The position numbers were made by a program, and so were the translations under genes. From Pseudomonadota bacterium (GTDB lineage: Bacteria; Pseudomonadota; Gammaproteobacteria; Burkholderiales; Thiobacillaceae): a stretch of 64,000 nt of DNA. Location: NCBI GenBank assembly GCA_030653935.1, contig JAURYL010000113.1, positions 1 through 64,000 on the forward strand. The letters run 5' to 3'. Within the stretch, counting starts at the first letter, position 1, and each line of letters starts with the position of its first letter. The notes under the pieces were generated by a model. It was not told the origin of the DNA. It saw nothing but the letters and a program-made list of their open reading frames with translations, and made no database searches. Shown piece by piece: positions 20,867 through 29,364 of the stretch.

Positions 20867-20964
20867 ACCGGAGCTCGCCGGCCACACGTTTCCGCAATCT
20901 CCAGTTCATGGAACAATGCGCCGCAAGCCAGCCCGCTGCCAGACCGATAACCGCCGAGGAATCC

Positions 20965-22023
20965 ATGCACTGCCCGAAGATCCTGGAATGCACCTTGCGC
21001 GATGGCAGCTATGTCATCGACTTTCAGTTCACGGTGGCCGATACCGAATCCCTAGTGCGCGCACTCGACCAAGCGGGCTTTCCCTATATCGAAGTCGGCC
21101 ACGGCATCGGCCTGGGCGCTTCCGAACAAGGCCGTAACGTCGCCGCCGCCAGCGATGTGGAATACATGCAGGCCGCCGCGCGTTCGATCAGTCGGGGCAA
21201 ATGGGGCATGTTCTGCATTCCCGGCATCGCCACGCTCGACCATGTGCGCCTGGCCGCCGATCACGGCATGGATTTCATCCGTATCGGCAGCAACGTCACC
21301 GAAGTGGACAGCTCCGCCCCGTTCATCGCCCTGGCGCGGGAACTCGGCATGGAGGTGTACGCCAACTTCATGAAGTCCTACGCACTCAGCCCGGAAGAAT
21401 TTGGCCGCCTGGCGGCGCGTTCCGCCGGCTTCGGTGCCGAGATGGTGTATCTGGTCGATTCCGCCGGCGGCATGCTGCCAAGCGAGGTGCGCGCCTATCT
21501 CCAGGCCACCCGTGCAGAGGCGCCGGGCGTCGCACGCGGCTTTCACGGCCACAACAACCTCGGCCTGGCCGTCGCCAATTCGCTGGCCTGTGCGGAGGAG
21601 GGGGTCGAGATGGTGGACACCTCGCTGCAAGGTTTCGGCCGCAGCGCCGGCAATACGCCCACCGAACAGTTCCTCAGCGCCCTCGTGCGTAGCGGCTGCG
21701 AACCCGAGATCGACCCGATCGAGGCCATGCATCTGGGCGAAACCCTGGTGCGGCCGTTGATTGAACGGCGTGGCCTCAGTTCGCTCGATATCGCCGCCGG
21801 CCAGGCGCAGTTTCACTCCAGTTACATGCCGGCAGTCCTGAGCGCGGCCAAGCGCCATCGCATCGACCCGCGCGCCCTGATCATCGAGTTGTGCCGGCAC
21901 GACAAGATCAATGCGCCGGACGCTCTGCTCGAACGTATCGCCGCCGACCTTGACGACCGCCATGTCGCTCAGCGTGCGTTGCCCTGGGGCGTTTACTACG
22001 GCGAGGAACAAAGCCGGGCATGA
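20965..22023 (+). CDS. DRE-TIM metallolyase / aldolase-family protein (4-hydroxy-2-oxovalerate aldolase/HMGL-like)
   Basis: ILECTLRDGSYVIDFQFT, FIRIGSNVTEVDS, YLVDSAGGMLPSEV, GFHGHNNLGLAVANSLACAEEGVEMVDTSLQGFGRSAGNTPTEQFLSAL. Confidence 0.87.
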   Translation: MHCPKILECTLRDGSYVIDFQFTVADTESLVRALDQAGFPYIEVGHGIGLGASEQGRNVAAASDVEYMQAAARSISRGKWGMFCIPGIATLDHVRLAADHGMDFIRIGSNVTEVDSSAPFIALARELGMEVYANFMKSYALSPEEFGRLAARSAGFGAEMVYLVDSAGGMLPSEVRAYLQATRAEAPGVARGFHGHNNLGLAVANSLACAEEGVEMVDTSLQGFGRSAGNTPTEQFLSALVRSGCEPEIDPIEAMHLGETLVRPLIERRGLSSLDIAAGQAQFHSSYMPAVLSAAKRHRIDPRALIIELCRHDKINAPDALLERIAADLDDRHVAQRALPWGVYYGEEQSRA

Positions 22024-23441
22024 ACGCCAGCGCACAACTCAACCGGATTTTCGCCGCGCGCTGGAACGCGCCGGCCCTAATCTGCGACGAGCGGGTTTTT
22101 TCCTACGGCGAACTTCATGCCCAGGCGGCCGGGATGGCCGCCTGGCTGGCAGCGCAGGGTTGCCGCAGCGGTGACAGCGTCGCCTTGCGGCTGCCCAACG
22201 GCTGGCCGTTCGCGGCGGCTTATCTGGCCTGTCTGCTGGGCCGGCATCGGATCATCCCGGTCAACCCGGAACTCAATCCAGACGACCAGACTTACATCCT
22301 CGAACGCACGCAACCGCGCATCGTTCTGGAAGATGCCGCCTTGCTGGCCGCCTTGCCCTCCCTGCCCAGTACGCAAGCGGCTTTCGACTACCCGCCGGGC
22401 AGCGTGGTTGCCATCTTCTTCACCTCCGGCACCACCGGGCGGCCGAAAGGCGTCTGCCATACCCTCGACGCGCTGGTCGGCAATGTCGTCGCCTTCAATC
22501 AGAGCCTGGGGCTGGATGCCGACACCCGCCTCTATCACCTGTTGCCGATGGCCTATATGGCCGGCTTCCTCAACACGTTGTTGAGCCCCTGGCTGGCCGG
22601 CGGCGTGGTGCTGCTGGGGCCACGCTTCCGGCCCGCCGACGCGTTGCAATTCTGGCAACGTCCGCTGGCCTGGAACGCCAATGCCCTCTGGCTGACGCCG
22701 ACGCTGGCCGCCATGCTGGCGCGGATGAGCCGCGACGCCGACATCGCGCGGCGGGCAGGTGCTGGCTTGCGCCAGGTGTTTTGCGGCACCGCGCCGTTGC
22801 CCGAAGCCACGCGCGCCGCCTTCCGCGCCACTTTCGGTTGTGACCTGCAAGAAAGCTACGGCATGAGCGAGGTGCTGCTGGTCGCCGCGCAAACCCGCGC
22901 CGAAGCCGCGCGGGGGACTGGCGTCGGCCGCCTGCTGCCGGGCGTGAGCGCCGCTTTCCGTGCCACGCCGGAACTGAATGCGCAAGAACTGGTGATCCAC
23001 ACGCCCTGGGCGCTGACCGGCTACCTGCTGGAACAGGGTGAAGGCTCGCCGCTACTGGATGATGGCGGCATGCCCAGCGGCGATCTGGGCGAAGTGGTCG
23101 AGGGGCGTCTCGCCATCACCGGCCGTCTGAAAGACCTGATCATTCGCGGCGGCCTCAATGTTTCGCCGGTCGCGGTGGAAGGCGCGCTGCTGCGCCAGCC
23201 GGGTGTGCTGGAAGCCGCCGTGGTCGGGTTGCCGCACGCGTTCTGGGGCGAATCCATTGTCGCCTGCCTGGTGGCCGAAGCGGGCCAGGATACGGCGACT
23301 TTACAAACGGCGTTGCAGGCGCGCTGTCAGGCCGAACTCGGCGAAGGTACGCGACCGGATCGATACGCCTGGCTGGACGCGTTGCCGCGCGCCAGTACCG
23401 GCAAGATTCAAAAATATCTGCTGCGGGAGCGTCTGGCTTGA
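22020..23441 (+). CDS. AMP-dependent acyl-CoA synthetase/ligase
   Basis: FFTSGTTGRPKGVCHT (P-loop), QESYGMSEVLL, GRLKDLIIRGGLNVSP, PRASTGKIQKYLLRE. Confidence 0.9.
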   Translation: MNASAQLNRIFAARWNAPALICDERVFSYGELHAQAAGMAAWLAAQGCRSGDSVALRLPNGWPFAAAYLACLLGRHRIIPVNPELNPDDQTYILERTQPRIVLEDAALLAALPSLPSTQAAFDYPPGSVVAIFFTSGTTGRPKGVCHTLDALVGNVVAFNQSLGLDADTRLYHLLPMAYMAGFLNTLLSPWLAGGVVLLGPRFRPADALQFWQRPLAWNANALWLTPTLAAMLARMSRDADIARRAGAGLRQVFCGTAPLPEATRAAFRATFGCDLQESYGMSEVLLVAAQTRAEAARGTGVGRLLPGVSAAFRATPELNAQELVIHTPWALTGYLLEQGEGSPLLDDGGMPSGDLGEVVEGRLAITGRLKDLIIRGGLNVSPVAVEGALLRQPGVLEAAVVGLPHAFWGESIVACLVAEAGQDTATLQTALQARCQAELGEGTRPDRYAWLDALPRASTGKIQKYLLRERLA

Positions 23442-24058
23442 TCCTCGGATTCGCCCATCTGGCCATCAATGTCGATGACCTAAGCGCAGCCGAAAGCGAA
23501 TGGCGGGCGCTCGGTTATGCGCGCGGCGCGCTGCATCGGGACGTTCCCAATCATCCCGCCAAGCGCGCCTTCACCCGCCACTACCAGCCGCTTCACGACC
23601 TGTTGTTATTGCACGCCGCCGGCCTGTGGCCGCTGGAGATCACCCGCCACGGCCCGACCCTGGGCGAAAACCGGCAACTGGCCTGGGCGCCCGACAGCCT
23701 CCATGCCGTGCTGCCCGAACCGGCGCCGCTGCGGACGTTGCTGCTGGAAGGGCTGGGTTTTCAGGGGGCGGGGAACGACCTCCGGCTGGATAGCCGCCTA
23801 CCCGGCTGGTCCTGCCGCCTCCACCTGGAAGCGGGCGATACCGAGCCGGTGCGGCTCGATGCCGCCGGCCCCACCTGTCTGGCCTTTTACTGCAACCGCA
23901 TCGAAGAAGATGCCCAACGCCTCCTTGGCCTGGGCGCCTCCGACTACAGCGGCGTTTTTGATCTCACCCTGGGCGAGCGCGCCATGAGCATTGCCATGCT
24001 GCGCGCGCCCGGTGGTCCCCTGTTGGAACTCGTCAGCCCGAGGACTCGAACCCCATGA
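23438..24058 (+). CDS. VOC/glyoxalase-fold protein
   Basis: ILGFAHLAINVDDLSAAESEWRALGY; C-terminal MLRAPGGPLLELVS; ATGA overlap both sides. Confidence 0.65.
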   Translation: MILGFAHLAINVDDLSAAESEWRALGYARGALHRDVPNHPAKRAFTRHYQPLHDLLLLHAAGLWPLEITRHGPTLGENRQLAWAPDSLHAVLPEPAPLRTLLLEGLGFQGAGNDLRLDSRLPGWSCRLHLEAGDTEPVRLDAAGPTCLAFYCNRIEEDAQRLLGLGASDYSGVFDLTLGERAMSIAMLRAPGGPLLELVSPRTRTP

Positions 24059-24729
24059 GCCACACTCCCCAGCGCATCGTCGATCTCACCATGTATCTCG
24101 AAGAGGGCATGCAGACCTTCCCTACCCACTGGCATCCCTTCGTCGAGATCACCCAGCTCGGCCGGCATGGCCTGGAGAACCGGGAAACCCGCAAGCTGGT
24201 GCTGGGCACCCACACCGGCACCCACATTGACGCGCCGCGCCATTTCATACCCGGCGGCATCACGGTCGATCAGATTCCCCTGGAACAACTGGTTGGCCCG
24301 GCCTCGGTGCTCGATCTCACCGCTTTCGGGCCGGGCATGGAAGTCTCTGCCGAAGACCTTGCGCGCGGCCTCGGCGAGCGGCCGGCGACACGCGTACTGA
24401 TGCGCTTCGACTGGGACCGCACCCTGGGCACGATGGGCTACTACAACGACTCCCCGTATCTCTCCGAGGAGGCCGCGCAATGGCTGGTCGACCACGGTTG
24501 CCGCCTGCTGGGTATGGATACCGCCATGCCGGACAACCCGAAGAACGGCCGCAATTGCGCCAAGGACTCGCCCAACCACAAGATCTTGCTGGGCAACGGC
24601 GTGATCCTGCTGGAATACATGGTCAACCTGGCCGCGCTCGATCAAGCCGTGGTGCAACTGGTGGTCGCCCCACTCAAGGTGCGCGGCGGCGACGGCGCCC
24701 CGGTGCGCGCCTTCGCCATCCTGGATTGA
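24055..24729 (+). CDS. Cyclase family protein (kynurenine formamidase-like)
   Basis: RIVDLTMYLEEGMQTFPTHWHP, LVLGTHTGTHIDAPRHFIPGG motif. Confidence 0.87.
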   Translation: MSHTPQRIVDLTMYLEEGMQTFPTHWHPFVEITQLGRHGLENRETRKLVLGTHTGTHIDAPRHFIPGGITVDQIPLEQLVGPASVLDLTAFGPGMEVSAEDLARGLGERPATRVLMRFDWDRTLGTMGYYNDSPYLSEEAAQWLVDHGCRLLGMDTAMPDNPKNGRNCAKDSPNHKILLGNGVILLEYMVNLAALDQAVVQLVVAPLKVRGGDGAPVRAFAILD

Positions 24730-24734
24730 GCGTC

Positions 24735-24974
24735 ATGGCCGATTACAGCGCCTGGTTGTTCGACTGGTTCCGGCAACGCGCGCCGCACATCGCACTGGCG
24801 CCCGACGACAACTATTTCAATGCCGGTGCGATCGATTCGTTTGGCGTGATCGAGTTGATCGAAGACCTGGAACAGGCCTTCAGCGTGCGTTTCAGCCAGG
24901 ACGATTTTCAGGATCGCCGCTTCTCCAGCGTGGCCGGGCTGTCGGCCCTGCTGGCCGAGAAAACAACGGGATGA
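24735..24974 (+). CDS. Acyl carrier protein
   Basis: DDNYFNAGAIDSFGVIELIEDLEQAFSVRFSQDDF: phosphopantetheine Ser in a (I)DSFG motif. Confidence 0.87.
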   Translation: MADYSAWLFDWFRQRAPHIALAPDDNYFNAGAIDSFGVIELIEDLEQAFSVRFSQDDFQDRRFSSVAGLSALLAEKTTG

Positions 24975-25792
24975 GCTCGCACTACAGCGCGGCCGACCTC
25001 GACGCGGCGCTGGCACGTCTGCCGCTGGCCCAAGGCGATGTGCTGTTCCTGCACAGCAACCTCGGCTTTTTCGGCCGTCCCGAAGGCATCGCGACCAGCC
25101 CGCAGCTTTGCCGCCTGTTCTTCGATGCCCTGATGCGGCGTTTGGGCGGCGACGGCACGCTCGTCGTGCCCGCTTTCACCTATTCGTTTCCACGCCGGCA
25201 GGTGTTCGACCCGGCCGAGCCGGTCTCCGAGATGGGCGCATTCGCCGAATGGCTGCGCCGGCATCCCGCCGCGCGGCGCTCTTGCGACCCCTGTTACTCG
25301 GTCGCGGCGGTGGGTGCCCAGGCCGAAGCGTTGACCGCACGGGCTCCGGAAAACAGCTTCGCGCCGGAGGGGTTCTTCGGCCGCTTCCTGGGCGCGAATG
25401 GCCTGGTGCTGAATCTCAACTTCGATGCCGGCTCCACCTTCCTGCATTACCTGGAGCGGCAACTCGGTGTGCCCTACCGTTTCGACAAGACCTTCGAAGG
25501 CCGCCTCCGCGAGCAGGGCGAAATCCGGCTGGCGAAAAGCACGATCTTCGTGCGCTATCTGAGCAGCGATGCCACCGCGCCGGTGTTCGAGCCGTTCCAT
25601 GCGCTGGCGCAAGAGGCCGGTCTTTTGGTCGAAGTGGCGTTGGGGCGCGGCCGGATGGGCTGCATCCGCGCGGCGGATTGCCGGCGCCTGCTGCGCGCAA
25701 CCCTGCCGCAACGGCCCTGGCTGCTTACGCGCGCCGAGGCGCTGGGCGTCATCCCCGAATTGATTCCGGAACCCACTTGTCAGCCCCTATGA
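24971..25792 (+). CDS. AAC(3)-family (aminoglycoside 3-N-acetyltransferase-like) protein
   Basis: LAQGDVLFLHSNLGFFGRPEG, GDGTLVVPAFTYSFPRRQVFDP, SEMGAFAEWLRRHPAARRSCDP, LGANGLVLNLNFDAGSTFLHYLE. Confidence 0.85.
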   Translation: MSSHYSAADLDAALARLPLAQGDVLFLHSNLGFFGRPEGIATSPQLCRLFFDALMRRLGGDGTLVVPAFTYSFPRRQVFDPAEPVSEMGAFAEWLRRHPAARRSCDPCYSVAAVGAQAEALTARAPENSFAPEGFFGRFLGANGLVLNLNFDAGSTFLHYLERQLGVPYRFDKTFEGRLREQGEIRLAKSTIFVRYLSSDATAPVFEPFHALAQEAGLLVEVALGRGRMGCIRAADCRRLLRATLPQRPWLLTRAEALGVIPELIPEPTCQPL

Positions 25793-26511
25793 GCACACCC
25801 GACTACCAGGCCGGAAACCAGTGGACCGGCCACTTCGCCGGCCACTTCGCCAACCATGCGCTCGCCTACCCGGCGGAATACGTGATCCGCATCTTTCGCG
25901 GCAGTTACCCGCATCTGGCCATGCCCAAGCCGCAGTCGGGGCAGTCGGTGCTGGATGTCGGCTGCGGCGATGGCCGCCATCTGCCGTTCTTCGCCAGCCT
26001 CGGCCTGGATGCCCACGGCGTCGAGATCGCCGCGCCCATCGTCGAACAACTGCGCGGGCGCCTGGCGCCGCTGGGCATCGCGGCGGACCGTTTGCGGGTC
26101 GGCAGTTGCGCGTCGCTGCCCTTTGCCGATGCCACTTTCGACTACGTCATGGCCTGGAATTCCGCCTACTACATGAGCCTCGATGGCGCCGACTTCACCG
26201 CCCACGCGGCGGAGCTCACCCGTGTGCTGCGCCCTGGGGGCTGGCTGGTGATCTCGGTGCCGAAGCCCAGCGCCTTCATCTTCGCCGGCAGCGAGCCGGC
26301 CCCGACACCCGGTTGCCGCATCGTGCGGCAAGACCCGTTCGGGGTGCGCAACGGTGAAATGATGCGGGTGTTCCAGGACGGCGCCGAACTGGCCGCCGCC
26401 TTCGCGACCGAGTACGACACCTTCTGTCACGCCGACATCCACGACGATTGCTTCGGTTTTGCCTACCACTGGTTCCTCCTGGTCGCGCGCAAGAAGGAGA
26501 CGGCCGCATGA
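25789..26511 (+). CDS. Class I SAM-dependent methyltransferase
   Basis: SVLDVGCGDGRHLPFFASLGLDAHGVEI; LTRVLRPGGWLVISVP. Confidence 0.87.
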   Translation: MSTPDYQAGNQWTGHFAGHFANHALAYPAEYVIRIFRGSYPHLAMPKPQSGQSVLDVGCGDGRHLPFFASLGLDAHGVEIAAPIVEQLRGRLAPLGIAADRLRVGSCASLPFADATFDYVMAWNSAYYMSLDGADFTAHAAELTRVLRPGGWLVISVPKPSAFIFAGSEPAPTPGCRIVRQDPFGVRNGEMMRVFQDGAELAAAFATEYDTFCHADIHDDCFGFAYHWFLLVARKKETAA

Positions 26512-27863
26512 CGCCAGGAGAGGCCATGCACGCCCTGGCGCGCCGGCTCTGGCCGCTCAACCGCAGCCTGAGCGGCGAGGGCGTGCGGCAGACCCTGGCG
26601 ATATTGAGCGAATACCTGCCCGGCTTGCAGGTGCATGAAATCCCCAGCGGCAGCGCCTGTTTCGACTGGACCGTGCCGCGCGAATGGCGGGTGCGCGAAG
26701 CCTGGGTGAAGAACGCGGCGGGCGAGAAGGTGATCGACTTCGCCGCCAACAACCTGCACCTGATGGGCTACTCGACGCCCGTCGCTGCGGAAATGCCGCT
26801 GGCGGAACTGCAAGCCCACCTGCATTCCCTGCCGGAGTCGGCGGATGCGATTCCCTACGTCACCTCCTACTACCAAGAACGCTGGGGTTTCTGCCTCAGC
26901 CAGTTCGAGCGCGACCGGCTGGCCCCCGGCCACTACCGGGTGCATATCGACAGTGAATTGTTCGCCGGCAGTCTGACCTACGGCGAGTGGCGCATCCCCG
27001 GCGAGACGGATCGGGAAATCCTGCTCTCCACCTACGTCTGCCATCCCTCGATGGCCAACAACGAACTGTCCGGGCCCTGCGTCGTTACCTGGCTGGCGCG
27101 CTGGCTGCTGGAACAATCCACGCGCCGCTACGGCTACCGCATCCTGTTTCTGCCCGAGACCATCGGCTCCATCTGCTACCTCTCGCGCCATCTGGAAGAA
27201 CTCAAGGCGCGTGTGGCGGCGGGCTTCGTGGTGACCTGCGTGGGCGACGAGCGCACCTATTCCTATCTGCCTTCGCGCCAGGGCGACAGCCTCGCCGACC
27301 GCGTGGCCCTGCATGTGCTGCGCCACACCGAGCCTGCTTTCCAGCGCTACACCTTCCTCGATCGCGGCAGCGACGAGCGGCAGTATTGCAGCCCCGGTGT
27401 CGACCTGCCGGTGTGCAGCCTGATGCGCTCCAAATACGCGACTTATCCCGAGTACCACACCTCGCTGGACGACTTGAACCTGGTCACCCCGGCCGGTCTG
27501 GAAGGCGGCTATACCGCGCTGCGTCGCGCCCTGGAATGCCTGGAACAGGATTGCATCCCGCGCGCGACCACGCCGTGCGAGCCGCAGTTGGGCAAGCGCG
27601 GCCTCTATCCCACGCTGAGCACGCGCGAGTCGGGGCTCCAGGTGCGCGATATGATGAATCTGCTCGCCTATGCCGATGGCCATCACAGCCTGTTGGAGAT
27701 CGCCGAGATCATCTCGGTGCCCATGTGGACGTTGGTTCCGCTTGCCAGAAAACTGGCCGAGCATGGCCTGCTGGAAATACGCCACTTTGAAGGCAAGGAA
27801 AAAGACAAGCAGCGTAGCCCGGATGCAGCGCAGCGGAATCCGGGGAGGAAGGCGGTCACGTAA
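26508..27863 (+). CDS. DUF4910/DUF2172-type aminopeptidase-like protein with C-terminal winged-helix-like region
   Basis: LWPLNRSLSGEGVRQTLAIL, ILLSTYVCHPSMANNELSGPCVVTWLARWL, GSDERQYCSPGVDLPVCSLMRSKYATYPEYHTSLDDL; last ~16 aa encoded by a repeat. Confidence 0.83.
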   Translation: MTPGEAMHALARRLWPLNRSLSGEGVRQTLAILSEYLPGLQVHEIPSGSACFDWTVPREWRVREAWVKNAAGEKVIDFAANNLHLMGYSTPVAAEMPLAELQAHLHSLPESADAIPYVTSYYQERWGFCLSQFERDRLAPGHYRVHIDSELFAGSLTYGEWRIPGETDREILLSTYVCHPSMANNELSGPCVVTWLARWLLEQSTRRYGYRILFLPETIGSICYLSRHLEELKARVAAGFVVTCVGDERTYSYLPSRQGDSLADRVALHVLRHTEPAFQRYTFLDRGSDERQYCSPGVDLPVCSLMRSKYATYPEYHTSLDDLNLVTPAGLEGGYTALRRALECLEQDCIPRATTPCEPQLGKRGLYPTLSTRESGLQVRDMMNLLAYADGHHSLLEIAEIISVPMWTLVPLARKLAEHGLLEIRHFEGKEKDKQRSPDAAQRNPGRKAVT

Positions 27864-27897
27864 GCTCCCGGATTCCGCTACGCTGCATCCGGGCTAC
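27814..27897. repeat. 'gtagcccggatgcagcg' inverted repeat element
   Basis: gtagcccggatgcagcgcagcggaatccggg ... cccggattccgctacgctgcatccgggctac. Confidence 0.92.
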
Positions 27898-27948
27898 ATG
27901 GCTTGAATTGCGCCGCTTCGAAGGCAAGGAAAAAGACAAGGAAAACTC

Positions 27949-29175
27949 ATGGAAAAAGACCTGATCGATTGGAAGACCAATGCCTGGCAGGACCCGAGGA
28001 TGGCCGGCTGGTATCAGCAGCGCATGCTGGAAAACCGGGGCACCAACCGGCTGAAAAATCAGGTCGAGGTGGCGTTGTGCGCCCGCCACGTCGCCGGCAA
28101 CAAGTTGCTCGATGTCGGTGTCGGCAGTGGCCGCGCCTCTCTGCCGCTGGCGCGCGCGGGGTTTGACGTGACCGGCGTCGACAGTTCCCAGGCCATGCTC
28201 GATCAGACCCGTGCGCAGGCCGGGGAAACGCCGATCCGCTTGTTGCAACGCGACTTGGCCGACCTGAAATTCGCCGACGATGAGTTCGACACCGTGATGT
28301 CGCTCAACGTGCTGGTGCATTTTCCGCACTGGCAAGCAATCCTGGCCGAGTGGCAACGCGTGTTGCGGCCGAATGGGCGCATCGTCTTCGACATCCATTC
28401 CCAGGACCACGAGGACGCAGCGTGTGCCGCCAGGGGGTTACCGGCCAGGCCGCAGGATGGCGACAATTTCGTCGATTACTGTTCTCGCATCCGCGTCGCC
28501 GATCTGGTGGAAACCGCCACCCGGCTTGGTCTCACCCTGGTCGCGGTGATTCCCTATATCGGTGGCAACAGCAACACCTGGTTGGCCGGCACGCTGGCCG
28601 ATGGGCCGCGTTTCAATCGGCTGCTCTCCTGGCTGGTCAGCGATACTCGTTTGTATGACTTTGCCCTGTTCATCGAGCAGGAAATCTACGCTCACCTGAG
28701 CAGCCGGGTGACCGGCCGTTTCATGGTGGTGCTGGACAAGCGCCCCGATCCGGAGGGCAACCAGGCCTGGCTGGAACACGATAGGGCGCTGAATCGGGCA
28801 CTCGAAGGACCGCTTGATTTCGCCGCGCTTGCCGCGCTGGCGCCGAGCTTCGACGCGGACTGGCGCGAACGCCTGAATGCCCATCTCGATTGGCCGCGCA
28901 ACCGGGTGTTGCTCTACAACCTGCTTTCCGCTTGGGAGGCTTTCCCCGCGCATCTCGATCTGGCCTCCTTTCTGGAGCCGCGCCATGCCGAGGCCTTGCA
29001 GAACTGGCGTAAACAGGCGGCGACCGATGCGGCCACCACCCGCACGCTGCGTGATCTGGCAGCGCTGCCCGGCTTGAACGGCTGGCTGCGGCATCAAGAG
29101 GTGCCCTTGGCCGGTGGCCTGGAATATGACCTGACCCGCGCCATGCTGACCCGCTACTTTCACGCCTTCGATTGA
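27949..29175 (+). CDS. Class I SAM-dependent methyltransferase with C-terminal extension
   Basis: KLLDVGVGSGRASLPLARAGFDVTGVDSS; WQRVLRPNGRIVFDIHSQD. Confidence 0.87.
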   Translation: MEKDLIDWKTNAWQDPRMAGWYQQRMLENRGTNRLKNQVEVALCARHVAGNKLLDVGVGSGRASLPLARAGFDVTGVDSSQAMLDQTRAQAGETPIRLLQRDLADLKFADDEFDTVMSLNVLVHFPHWQAILAEWQRVLRPNGRIVFDIHSQDHEDAACAARGLPARPQDGDNFVDYCSRIRVADLVETATRLGLTLVAVIPYIGGNSNTWLAGTLADGPRFNRLLSWLVSDTRLYDFALFIEQEIYAHLSSRVTGRFMVVLDKRPDPEGNQAWLEHDRALNRALEGPLDFAALAALAPSFDADWRERLNAHLDWPRNRVLLYNLLSAWEAFPAHLDLASFLEPRHAEALQNWRKQAATDAATTRTLRDLAALPGLNGWLRHQEVPLAGGLEYDLTRAMLTRYFHAFD

Positions 29176-29195
29176 GCAAAGCAATGAACCCAAGC

Positions 29196-29298
29196 CGGAC
29201 GAGCCGGAACCAAACAGGTAGCCCGGATGCAGCGAAGGCGGAATCCGGGAAGGGGTGTGGCGCGTTCCCGGATTCCGCCTTCGCTGCATCCGGGCTAC
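29196..29298. repeat. 'gtagcccggatgcagcg' element with extended ccggacgagccggaaccaaacag arm
   Basis: Inverted arms gtagcccggatgcagcgaaggcggaatccggg/cccggattccgccttcgctgcatccgggctac; extended arm is the reverse complement of gtgtttggttccggctcttccgg at 43077-43099. Confidence 0.88.
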
Positions 29299-29364
29299 CC
29301 ATCTGCTCATGAAATGTGAAGACTTGAGCCATCATGAATTTCTCCGCCAACTGAGGTTTCCAGG

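Noticed and set aside
19700-20887. 395-aa minus-strand ORF opposite pseI
   Set aside because: Shadow ORF of a strong NeuB-family gene; no recognisable motifs.
24971-25792. Aminoglycoside resistance gene
   Set aside because: AAC(3) fold only; context with ACP, acyl ligase and pse genes argues for amino-sugar acylation, and no resistance can be inferred.
28721-29350. 209-aa minus-strand ORF near the methyltransferase end
   Set aside because: Part repeat translation and part shadow of the methyltransferase.
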